5,200 nucleotides of DNA, from positions 1 to 5,200 of the forward strand of contig CAAGRN010000262.1 in assembly GCA_900772715.1 (NCBI GenBank), read 5' to 3'. The position numbers and the translations under genes are program-made. Below the pieces are notes generated by a model. The model was not told the DNA's origin. It ran no database searches and saw nothing but the letters and a program-made list of their open reading frames with translations. Source of the stretch: an uncultured Subdoligranulum sp. Its GTDB lineage: Bacteria; Bacillota_A; Clostridia; Oscillospirales; Ruminococcaceae. Positions 1 to 4,511 of this stretch are shown one piece after another; position 1 is the first letter of the stretch; each line of letters starts with the position of its first letter.

Positions 1-99
1 CATAAAGCCGAGGTTGGACATAACGGTGACCACGGCGGTGTTGCCGTCCAGACGACCGCGCTCTTTCATATCCGCGCCGACCAGGGCGATGATCTTGTC
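1..99 (-). pseudogene. glmM: Inverted internal fragment of glmM
   Basis: Read on the minus strand, these 33 codons begin DKIIALVGADMKERGR and end VVTVMSNLGFM. This is the stretch that follows the metal-binding DGD loop in the alpha-D-phosphohexomutase family; E. coli GlmM has the related DGDQIMYIIAREGLRQG...GTLMSNMG. The forward strand from about 101 onward encodes the later GEQSGH-to-C-terminus part of the same protein, so this piece has the wrong orientation relative to the rest of the gene. The reading frame is open to the window edge, with no sign of decay. It is not an independent gene: it has no start or ribosome binding site and covers only a small part of a domain. The rest of the inverted segment and its left breakpoint lie outside the window. 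Identity is seen from motifs; the inversion is inferred from family order. Confidence 0.85.
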
Positions 100-101
100 A
101 G

Positions 102-491
102 CAGAGCGGTCATGTGATTTTCCTGCACCACGCCACCACCGGTGACGGCGAGCTGACCGCCGGTAAGCTGCTGAAGGTGCTGGCACGCAAAAAGGCAGAA
201 AACGGCGCCAAGATGAGCGACCTGAACGCCGTGTACACCAAGTACCCGCAGGTGCTGATCAACCTCGTGGCGGACAAGGACCAGAAGCAGGCGTACAAAG
301 AGGACGAGTACATCGCCGGCTATATCGAGAGCGAGCAGCAGAACCTGATGGGTATGGGGCGCGTGCTGGTGCGCGTTTCCGGCACCGAGCCGAAGATCCG
401 CGTTATGGTCGAGGGTCAGGATCAGCAGGCGATCCAAGCCAGTGCCGACCGCATTGCCGAAATCATCAAACAACGTATTCTGAATAAGTAA
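102..491 (+). CDS. glmM: Phosphoglucosamine mutase GlmM, C-terminal part (5' part disrupted)
   Basis: GlmM interconverts glucosamine-6-phosphate and glucosamine-1-phosphate in the cytoplasm, on the route to UDP-GlcNAc for peptidoglycan. The visible protein starts inside the sugar-binding loop (GEQSGH in relatives; QSGHVIFLHHATTGDGELTA here). It ends with the phosphate-binding loop of domain 4, RVSGTEPKIRVMVEG, and a typical short C-terminal helix before TAA at 489-491. The active-site serine and DGD metal loop lie in the upstream part that is not in the window. A gene finder would start at the GTG at 114, but that codon is simply the valine of SGHVIF, so the piece is the tail of a longer gene. 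The native frame reaches back only to about 100-101; the sequence before it is an earlier part of glmM on the other strand. The next gene begins 12 bases after the stop, suggesting co-transcription. Confidence 0.92.
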   Translation, partial: QSGHVIFLHHATTGDGELTAGKLLKVLARKKAENGAKMSDLNAVYTKYPQVLINLVADKDQKQAYKEDEYIAGYIESEQQNLMGMGRVLVRVSGTEPKIRVMVEGQDQQAIQASADRIAEIIKQRILNK

Positions 492-503
492 GGAGAACCG
501 CCT

Positions 504-1118
504 ATGCGCCCCGCCGATACATGGCAGGATTACGAACTGCTGGATGCCACCAACCACAACCGTCTGGAACGCTGGGGCAGCACGCTGCTGATCCGCCCCG
601 ACCCGCAGGTTATCTGGAAAAACGACGAAACCAGCCCCCTGTGGGCAAAAGCGGACGCCGTGTACTACCGCTCCGCCAAGGGCGGCGGACAGTGGAACTA
701 CCACAAAAAGCTGCCGCAAAAATGGAACATCCGCTGGGGCGACCTGACGCTGATCGTCAGCCCCACGGGCTTTAAGCACACCGGCGTTTTCCCCGAGCAG
801 GCGGTGAACTGGGCGTGGTATCAGGAAAAGATCCGCGCCGCCGGGCGTCCCATCCGGGTGCTGAACCTGTTCGGCTACACGGGCGGCGCCACGCTGGCGT
901 GCCTTGCGGCGGGTGCATCGGTCACCCATGTGGACGCCAGCAAGGGTATGGTGGCTTGGGCGCGCGAAAACGCCGCCGCCAGCAAGCTGGCAGACCGCCC
1001 CTGCCGCTGGATCGTGGACGACTGCGTCAAGTTTGTGCAGCGCGAGCTGCGCCGCGGCAGCCGCCCGTGGCAGAAACCGGCAAGCCGATCTCGTCACAGT
1101 GGGTGTAGCCGCCCTTGA
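504..1118 (+). CDS. Class I SAM-dependent methyltransferase, N-terminal part (truncated by inversion)
   Basis: This gene starts at the ATG at 504, eight bases after an aaggag site overlapping the glmM stop. It resembles the RlmI/COG1092-like rRNA-type methyltransferases of Clostridia, though the substrate cannot be told. Native residues run to about 187. They include an N-terminal region with LERWG and RPDPQVIW, the segment FKHTGVFPEQAVNW, SAM-binding motif I VLNLFGYTGGAT (residues 119-130), and an acidic motif II HVDASKGM (D144). The native protein ends at about RELRRGSR (base 1064). The following PWQKPASRSRHSGCSRP up to the TGA at 1116-1118 is antisense sequence of the gene's own 3' half and not real protein. 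The catalytic DPPSYG segment is found on the opposite strand at 1063-1332. As written, the product would have the SAM-binding half but lack the catalytic motif, so it should be inactive. Confidence 0.82.
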   Translation: MRPADTWQDYELLDATNHNRLERWGSTLLIRPDPQVIWKNDETSPLWAKADAVYYRSAKGGGQWNYHKKLPQKWNIRWGDLTLIVSPTGFKHTGVFPEQAVNWAWYQEKIRAAGRPIRVLNLFGYTGGATLACLAAGASVTHVDASKGMVAWARENAAASKLADRPCRWIVDDCVKFVQRELRRGSRPWQKPASRSRHSGCSRP

Positions 1119-1333
1119 CGGGGCAAAGCGTCGTCTTGACAATATACTCCATCACAGCGGGGCTTAACCCCTCGGTATAGGAGTTGATGGCAAAAAACAG
1201 CGGGTCATCGCTCAAAACCTGTTCCGTCAGGGTGATCAGGTCGTAGACGTTGTCCTCCAGCTTCCAGATCTCGCCCCCGGGACCGCGCCCGTAGCTGGGC
1301 GGGTCCATAATAACGGCATCGTAGCGACCGCCG
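1055..1333. repeat. Short imperfect inverted repeats at the ends of the inverted segment
   Basis: The left end at 1055-1064 reads CGGCAGCCGC. The right end at 1324-1333 reads, on the minus strand, CGGCGGTCGC. They match at 8 of 10 positions, and in both the codons correspond in register (Gly-Ser-Arg forward, Gly-Gly-Arg reverse). Such inverted microhomology can mediate inversion by strand switching, in the cell or during amplification or assembly. The repeats are much shorter than the sites of known site-specific invertases, and GC-rich sequence makes chance matches likely. Confidence 0.4.
1063..1332 (-). pseudogene. Inverted C-terminal half of the SAM-dependent methyltransferase
   Basis: The minus strand reads GGRYDAVIMDPPSYGRGPGG at its start, then WKLEDNVYDLITLTEQVLSD, FFAINSYTEGLSP and finally CDEIGLPVSATG. 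DPPSYG is motif IV of this methyltransferase family and follows directly after the WIVDDCVKFVQRELRRG region that ends the forward part. Joining RELRRG (forward) to GGRYDAVIMDPP (reverse) restores the family order in frame. The ATG at 1308-1306 is internal (the methionine of IMDPP), so this is not a separate gene, although an automated caller could report one from 1308 to 1027. The codons are intact, which points to a recent event or an assembly fault. The usual LVLPCG-type ending of these enzymes, as I remember it, is not visible at the 3' breakpoint. Confidence 0.85.
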
Positions 1334-1347
1334 TTTGGGAGAAGTGA
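1333..1347 (+). other. Probable residual 3' end of the methyltransferase gene
   Basis: Just beyond the right breakpoint, one forward frame reads V-W-E-K followed by TGA at 1345-1347, four bases before the ecfA1 start. Short tails of this kind (tryptophan plus charged residues) are what I expect at the C terminus of this methyltransferase family. This is inferred from position and frame only. It does not join in frame to the inverted part: from SATG the frame would run on as R-L-G-E-V, so roughly eight codons seem lost or altered at the junction. Confidence 0.4.
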
Positions 1348-1351
1348 AACT

Positions 1352-2194
1352 ATGCCGAATGAAAACCCTATGCTGCGCGTGCAGGACGTAAAATTCCGCT
1401 ATGACCCCGAACAGCCCCGCTATGCGGTGGACGGCGTTTCGATGGAGATTCGCCGCGGCGAGTTTGTGGCGGTGCTGGGCGCGAACGGCTGCGGCAAAAG
1501 CACCTTGGCGAAGCATTTCAACGCCATTTTGCTGCCCGAAACCGGCACCGTGCTGGTGGAGGATATGGACACCCGCAGCGAGGAGCATCTCTACGATGTC
1601 CGCCAGAAGGTGGGTATGGTGTTCCAGAACCCCGACAACCAGATCGTTGCCACCATCGTGGAGGAGGACGTCGCCTTTGCGCCGGAAAATCTGGGCGTGC
1701 CGCCGGCGGAGATCCGCACCCGCATCGACGAAGCAATGAAGCTGGCAGGCATCTACGAAAAGCGCGAGGCAGCGCCGTATAAGCTGTCCGGCGGGCAAAA
1801 GCAGCGCGTCGCCATTGCGGGCGTCATCGCCATGCGCCCCGACTGCCTGGTTCTGGACGAAGCAACGGCGATGCTGGACCCCCACGGACGCGCACAGGTC
1901 ATGCGCACCATCCGCCAGCTGCGCGAGGCGGGCATCACCATTGTATCCATCACCCATTATATGGAGGAAGCCGCCCAAGCCGACCGCGTGCTGGTTATGA
2001 GCCGGGGACGTATCGTGATGGAGGGTACGCCCGAGCAGGTGTTCAGCCAGACGCAAAGGCTGCACAGCTACCATCTGGATGTACCCCAAGCCGCCGAGCT
2101 GCGGGACGAGCTGGCCAAGGTGGGCATTGAGCTGCCCAAGGAGGTCATCACGCCCGAAGCCTGCGCGGAGGAGTTGTATAAAATTTTGAAGTGA
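1352..2194 (+). CDS. ecfA1: ECF transporter ATPase EcfA1
   Basis: This is one of the two ATPases of the energy-coupling factor module. It pairs with EcfA2 on the cytoplasmic side of the membrane, and ATP hydrolysis moves EcfT to drive vitamin or micronutrient uptake through separate S components. The 280-residue protein is full length. It has Walker A GANGCGKST (43-51), the Q-loop VFQNPDNQ (Q92), signature LSGGQKQRVAIAG (145-157), Walker B LVLDEATAMLD (E170) and the switch histidine in SITH (H202). LDEATAMLD and FQNPDNQ are typical of EcfA1 rather than EcfA2. The ATG at 1352 is supported by gggag at 1337-1341 and by the N terminus beginning shortly before the first strand (LRVQDVKFRY). The gene follows the damaged methyltransferase by four bases. 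It is separated from ecfA2 by about 365 bases holding a repeat, unusual for a pair that is normally adjacent. It is intact. Confidence 0.95.
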   Translation: MPNENPMLRVQDVKFRYDPEQPRYAVDGVSMEIRRGEFVAVLGANGCGKSTLAKHFNAILLPETGTVLVEDMDTRSEEHLYDVRQKVGMVFQNPDNQIVATIVEEDVAFAPENLGVPPAEIRTRIDEAMKLAGIYEKREAAPYKLSGGQKQRVAIAGVIAMRPDCLVLDEATAMLDPHGRAQVMRTIRQLREAGITIVSITHYMEEAAQADRVLVMSRGRIVMEGTPEQVFSQTQRLHSYHLDVPQAAELRDELAKVGIELPKEVITPEACAEELYKILK

Positions 2195-2222
2195 AGCGGC
2201 AAGCCGGAAAAAGGCGATGCTC

Positions 2223-2449
2223 AAATAAGAAATAAGAAATAATAAATAATAAATAAGAAAAAAGGTGGAGTTTTGCCTGACGGCAAAACAAAAGCGGCGA
2301 TGGCTGACCGCAGGATTTTGCAAATGCCAAGGGAAAACGGGCAAAGCGGACACCGGCGGCACAGCGGAGGAACCGCCGTGTTCTGCAAAATGTGCCCGCG
2401 CGGCGGGCACACCACATTTATTATTTATTCTTTATTATTTATTATTTGT
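2223..2449. repeat. Structured repeat element with AT-rich inverted arms, between ecfA1 and ecfA2
   Basis: This stretch differs sharply from the genes around it. Two AT-rich arms (about 2223-2260 and 2416-2447) are inverted copies: AAATAATAAATAATAAA at 2237-2253 matches the reverse complement of 2431-2447 at all 17 positions. Between them lies a GC-rich core with nested hairpins. These are an 8-bp stem GTTTTGCC/GGCAAAAC with loop TGAC (2270-2289); ATTTTGCA at 2315-2322 paired with TGCAAAAT at 2384-2391; GGCGG/CCGCC arms around 2355-2378; and a 9-bp stem TGTGCCCGC/GCGGGCACA with a 3-base loop (2391-2411). No gene is credible inside: the open frames here have low-complexity or repeat-like products and no proper start signals. 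The architecture suggests a non-coding interspersed element (MITE- or REP-like) inserted between genes. Whether it recurs in the genome cannot be tested from this window. Confidence 0.7.
2391..2411. other. Strong GC hairpin inside the repeat element
   Basis: TGTGCCCGC and GCGGGCACA form a perfect 9-bp stem around the loop GCG. There is no immediate run of T on either side, so it is more likely a structural part of the repeat, or an RNA-stabilising stem, than a classic Rho-independent terminator. It is followed within five bases by the AT-rich right arm. Confidence 0.6.
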
Positions 2450-2504
2450 ATATATCGTATTCCCTGTATATCCGCAATCTGCATTTTATTTCCTATCGAG
2501 GGCA

Positions 2505-2539
2505 AAAACGACACCCCGCCCGCGCGGGGGTTGTATTTT
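2505..2539 (+). terminator. Possible attenuator/terminator hairpin just upstream of ecfA2
   Basis: CCCCGC (2514-2519) pairs with GCGGGG (2524-2529) around the loop CCGC. ACA (2511-2513) can pair with TGT (2532-2534), and AAAA (2505-2508) can pair with the TTTT run at 2536-2539, with small bulges. A GC stem followed by a T run is terminator-like. It ends only six bases before the ecfA2 Shine-Dalgarno and so could modulate transcription into ecfA2-ecfT. No upstream ligand-binding fold or leader peptide is recognisable, so a regulatory role is only an inference. Confidence 0.4.
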
Positions 2540-2544
2540 GCGGG

Positions 2545-2550
2545 AAAGGA
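2545..2550 (+). promoter_or_regulatory. Ribosome binding site that sets a GTG start for ecfA2
   Basis: The aaagga motif is nine bases before GTG at 2560. The open frame extends upstream to an ATG at 2392, but that extension would run through the repeat element and the hairpin, and gives residues unlike any ATPase. The GTG start gives the normal MSHIIEVQNLTYVY N terminus. Confidence 0.8.
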
Positions 2551-2559
2551 CAAAACACA

Positions 2560-3438
2560 GTGTCACACATCATTGAAGTTCAAAACCTGACTTACGTCTA
2601 TAACCCCGGTATGCCGGACGCCGTCACCGCGCTGGATAACATCTCTTTCAGCGTGGAGGAGGGCGATTTTGTGGGCATTATCGGCTCCACCGGCAGCGGC
2701 AAATCCACGCTGATCAGCCACTTTAACGGTATCAACCGCCCCACCTCCGGCAAGGTGCTGGTGGACGGCAAGGATATGTGGCAGCAGGGCGCCGACCTGC
2801 GCAGCTTCCGCTTTATGGTGGGGCTGGTCATGCAGTATCCCGAATACCAGCTGTTTGAGGAAACCTGCGCCAAGGATATCGCCTACGGGCCGCGCAATAT
2901 GGGGCTGAGCGAGGCGGAGATCGAGCAGCGCGTCAAGGAGGCTGCCGCCTTTGTCGGTTTAAGCGAGGAGCTGCTGCAAAAAAGCCCGTTTGAGCTTTCG
3001 GGCGGGCAAAAGCGCCGTGTCGCCATTGCCGGCGTTATGGCGATGCGTCCCCGCGTGCTCGTGCTGGATGAACCCGCCGCCGGGCTGGACCCCGAAGGGC
3101 GCGATACCATTTTAAGCCAAATCAAGGAATACCACGAAAAAACCGGCATCACGGTGCTGCTGGTCAGCCATTCGATGGAGGATATCGCCAAGTACGCCAA
3201 CCGCGTGCTGGTGCTGAACCATGCGGGCATCGCCATGTACGACACCGTCGAAAACGTCTTTGCCCGCGCACAGGAGCTGCTGGAGCTGGGGCTTTCGGTG
3301 CCGCAGGTCACCCAGATTTTTCTGCGGCTGCGGCAGATGGGGCTGGACATCCACACCGATGTCTACACCATCCCTTACGCCGTAAAAACCATACGCAAGG
3401 CGCTGGCAGCCAAGCAGGGAGGTGCGCAGGATGCTTAA
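2560..3438 (+). CDS. ecfA2: ECF transporter ATPase EcfA2
   Basis: This is the second ATPase of the ECF module and forms the working heterodimer with EcfA1 under EcfT. With the GTG start it has 292 residues. Walker A is GSTGSGKST (42-50), the Q-loop is VMQYPEYQLFEE (Q92), the signature is LSGGQKRRVAIAG (146-158), Walker B is LVLDEPAAGLD (E171) and the switch histidine is in VSHSMED (H204). MQYPEYQLF and LDEPAAGLDP are typical of EcfA2 proteins. The C-terminal part (VPQVTQIFLRLRQMG and following) matches the usual EcfA2 extension. The last 8 bases overlap ecfT, suggesting translational coupling. The gene is intact, with no missing catalytic residue. Upstream it is separated from ecfA1 by the repeat and a possible attenuator, so its expression may depend on read-through. 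Confidence 0.95.
   Translation: MSHIIEVQNLTYVYNPGMPDAVTALDNISFSVEEGDFVGIIGSTGSGKSTLISHFNGINRPTSGKVLVDGKDMWQQGADLRSFRFMVGLVMQYPEYQLFEETCAKDIAYGPRNMGLSEAEIEQRVKEAAAFVGLSEELLQKSPFELSGGQKRRVAIAGVMAMRPRVLVLDEPAAGLDPEGRDTILSQIKEYHEKTGITVLLVSHSMEDIAKYANRVLVLNHAGIAMYDTVENVFARAQELLELGLSVPQVTQIFLRLRQMGLDIHTDVYTIPYAVKTIRKALAAKQGGAQDA
3416..3424 (+). promoter_or_regulatory. Ribosome binding site that sets the ecfT start at 3431
   Basis: The strong agggaggtg lies eight bases before the ATG at 3431, counting from the end of ggagg at 3422. An in-frame GTG at 3422 overlaps this site and would add only three residues, so the ATG is the better start. The site lies inside the end of ecfA2. Confidence 0.8.
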
Positions 3439-4249
3439 AGATATTACCATCGGGCAGCATTTTCCCGGCAATTCGGTGCTGCACCGCTGCGACCCCCGCT
3501 TAAAGCTGGTGGCGACCATCGCCTACATTGTGGCGCTGTTTGTCGCGCCCAATCCGCTGGGGCTGGCGCTGTCCATTGCGCTGCTGGCGGCGCTGTACCG
3601 GGTGGCAAAGATCCCCGGCAAAATGATATTAAAAAGCCTGAAACCCATTGTACCCATCATCCTGTTTACCTCGGTGCTGAACCTGTTTTTCGTCACCGGG
3701 CAGGGCGAGCCGCTGGTGCATTTCTGGTTCGTCAATATTTATGCCGAGGGCATCAAGTACGCCATTCTGCTGTCGGTGCGCGTCTGCGCTTTGATCGCAG
3801 GTACGAGCCTTTTGACCTACACGACCAGCCCCATTGTGCTGACCGATGCCATCGAAAGCCTGCTGCGCCCGCTTGCCAAGGTGCATTTCCCCGTGCACGA
3901 GCTGGCCATGATGATGACCATTGCGCTGCGGTTTATCCCGACCCTGATCGAGGAAACCGAAAAAATTATGAACGCGCAGAAGGCGCGCGGCGCTATGCTG
4001 GACACCGGCACCTTCAGCCAGCGCATCAAGGCGCTGGTGCCGATTTTGATCCCGCTGTTTATCTCGGCGTTCCGCCGTGCCGACGAGCTGGCGATGGCGA
4101 TGGAATGCCGCTGCTACCACGGCGGCGAGGGACGCACCCGCTTAAAGCAGCTGAAATTCACCGCCGAGGATACCCGCTGCGCCGTGGTTATCACGGTGCT
4201 GCTGGTGTGCATCTGCCTGACCCGGCTGTTTGTGCCGGGATTGGCGTGA
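3431..4249 (+). CDS. ecfT: ECF transporter transmembrane coupling protein EcfT
   Basis: EcfT is the membrane scaffold that links the EcfA1/EcfA2 ATPases to interchangeable S components. The protein has 272 residues. It begins with the family-typical GNSVLHRCDPRLKL (13-26), followed by hydrophobic segments near 26-57, 66-90, 108-130 and 250-268, plus less clear ones around 158-172 and 201-214. Two cytoplasmic coupling motifs should contact the ATPases: ARG in NAQKARGAM (185-187), and a second site MECRCYHGG (226-228) where many relatives have an A-R-G/C triplet. The central arginine is kept in both. Length and order fit a full-length family member. It overlaps ecfA2 by 8 bases, as expected for subunits made in fixed ratio. 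No S component follows, consistent with a shared (group II) module whose S proteins are encoded elsewhere. The stop is followed by a hairpin. Confidence 0.95.
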   Translation: MLKDITIGQHFPGNSVLHRCDPRLKLVATIAYIVALFVAPNPLGLALSIALLAALYRVAKIPGKMILKSLKPIVPIILFTSVLNLFFVTGQGEPLVHFWFVNIYAEGIKYAILLSVRVCALIAGTSLLTYTTSPIVLTDAIESLLRPLAKVHFPVHELAMMMTIALRFIPTLIEETEKIMNAQKARGAMLDTGTFSQRIKALVPILIPLFISAFRRADELAMAMECRCYHGGEGRTRLKQLKFTAEDTRCAVVITVLLVCICLTRLFVPGLA

Positions 4250-4264
4250 GCTTAAGATAAGCTG

Positions 4265-4281
4265 TCGCCGCTGCGCGGCGA
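4265..4281 (+). terminator. Hairpin after ecfT, possible operon terminator
   Basis: TCGCCGC and GCGGCGA form a perfect 7-bp stem around the loop TGC, starting 16 bases after the ecfT stop. Only a short TGTTT follows, so as a Rho-independent terminator it is weak. It could instead protect the 3' end of the message. Confidence 0.45.
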
Positions 4282-4334
4282 TGTTTCCGACTATCAATAA
4301 ACTCAAAGGGTTGATTGCAAACTTTTGGCTGGTT

Positions 4335-4469
4335 TGTAGGGAACGGTCTTGACCGTTCCGTGCAGCCTAACCAACAGTACAATGTACCGTGAAATTGCGC
4401 GCCATTCGGCGCGATTTTATGCGCTGCGCGCAGCCAGCGGTGCGGCGCGGTCAAGATACGCGCCCTACA
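4335..4469. mobile_element. MITE-like non-coding element with TGTAGGG terminal inverted repeats
   Basis: The element begins TGTAGGG (4335-4341) and ends CCCTACA (4463-4469). The matching continues inward: CTTGACCG at 4348-4355 is repeated inverted as CGGTCAAG at 4448-4455, separated from the tips by 6 and 7 unmatched bases. This gives terminal inverted repeats of about 21-22 bases with 15 exact matches. The left end also forms its own hairpin, GGAACGGTC/GACCGTTCC with loop TT (4340-4359). Inside are GTACAATGTAC (4377-4387), a hairpin with a T run (4392-4417) and the palindrome GCTGCGCGCAGC (4423-4434). There is no transposase, so movement would need help from elsewhere. Any target duplication is at most the dinucleotide TT and is not convincing. 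The open frame crossing it is not a real gene. A MITE is the best reading; a structured intergenic RNA is an alternative. Confidence 0.6.
4392..4417. terminator. Terminator-like hairpin inside the MITE-like element
   Basis: CGCGCC (4398-4403) and GGCGCG (4408-4413) pair around the loop ATTC. Flanking AAAT (4392-4395) and ATTT (4414-4417) extend the stem past a 2-base bulge. The A run before and T run after would give a U tract on either strand, so it could act as a bidirectional terminator between ecfT and truA. Confidence 0.45.
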
Positions 4470-4511
4470 TTACTACCCACAAAAGGGCTTTTTTGACAAA
4501 CTGGTATTTCT

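Noticed and set aside
114..116. GTG at 114 as a true start of a short protein
   Set aside because: It is the valine codon of the conserved SGHVIF segment of GlmM, and no ribosome binding site precedes it.
66..1142. Long minus-strand open frame opposite glmM and the methyltransferase
   Set aside because: It is antisense to well-supported genes, has a low-quality alanine/valine/histidine-rich translation with no family motifs, and crosses both strands' real coding segments in a different frame.
1205..2410. Long minus-strand open frame opposite ecfA1
   Set aside because: It is a GC-driven shadow of ecfA1 extended through the repeat element; no motifs or ribosome binding site support it.
2446..2472. 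Possible promoter (TTGTAT and TATATC) upstream of ecfA2
   Set aside because: The spacing is only 15 bases, and the region is AT-rich repeat arm where such matches arise by chance.
2392..2559. N-terminal extension of ecfA2 to the ATG at 2392
   Set aside because: It would translate the repeat arm and the hairpin into an unrelated hydrophobic stretch; the GTG at 2560 has a good Shine-Dalgarno site and gives the normal N terminus.
3422..3430. GTG start for ecfT
   Set aside because: It overlaps the strong ribosome binding site that serves the ATG at 3431.
4476..4494. Terminator before truA (CCC...GGG followed by a T run)
   Set aside because: The stem would have only three to four pairs; a T run alone is not enough.
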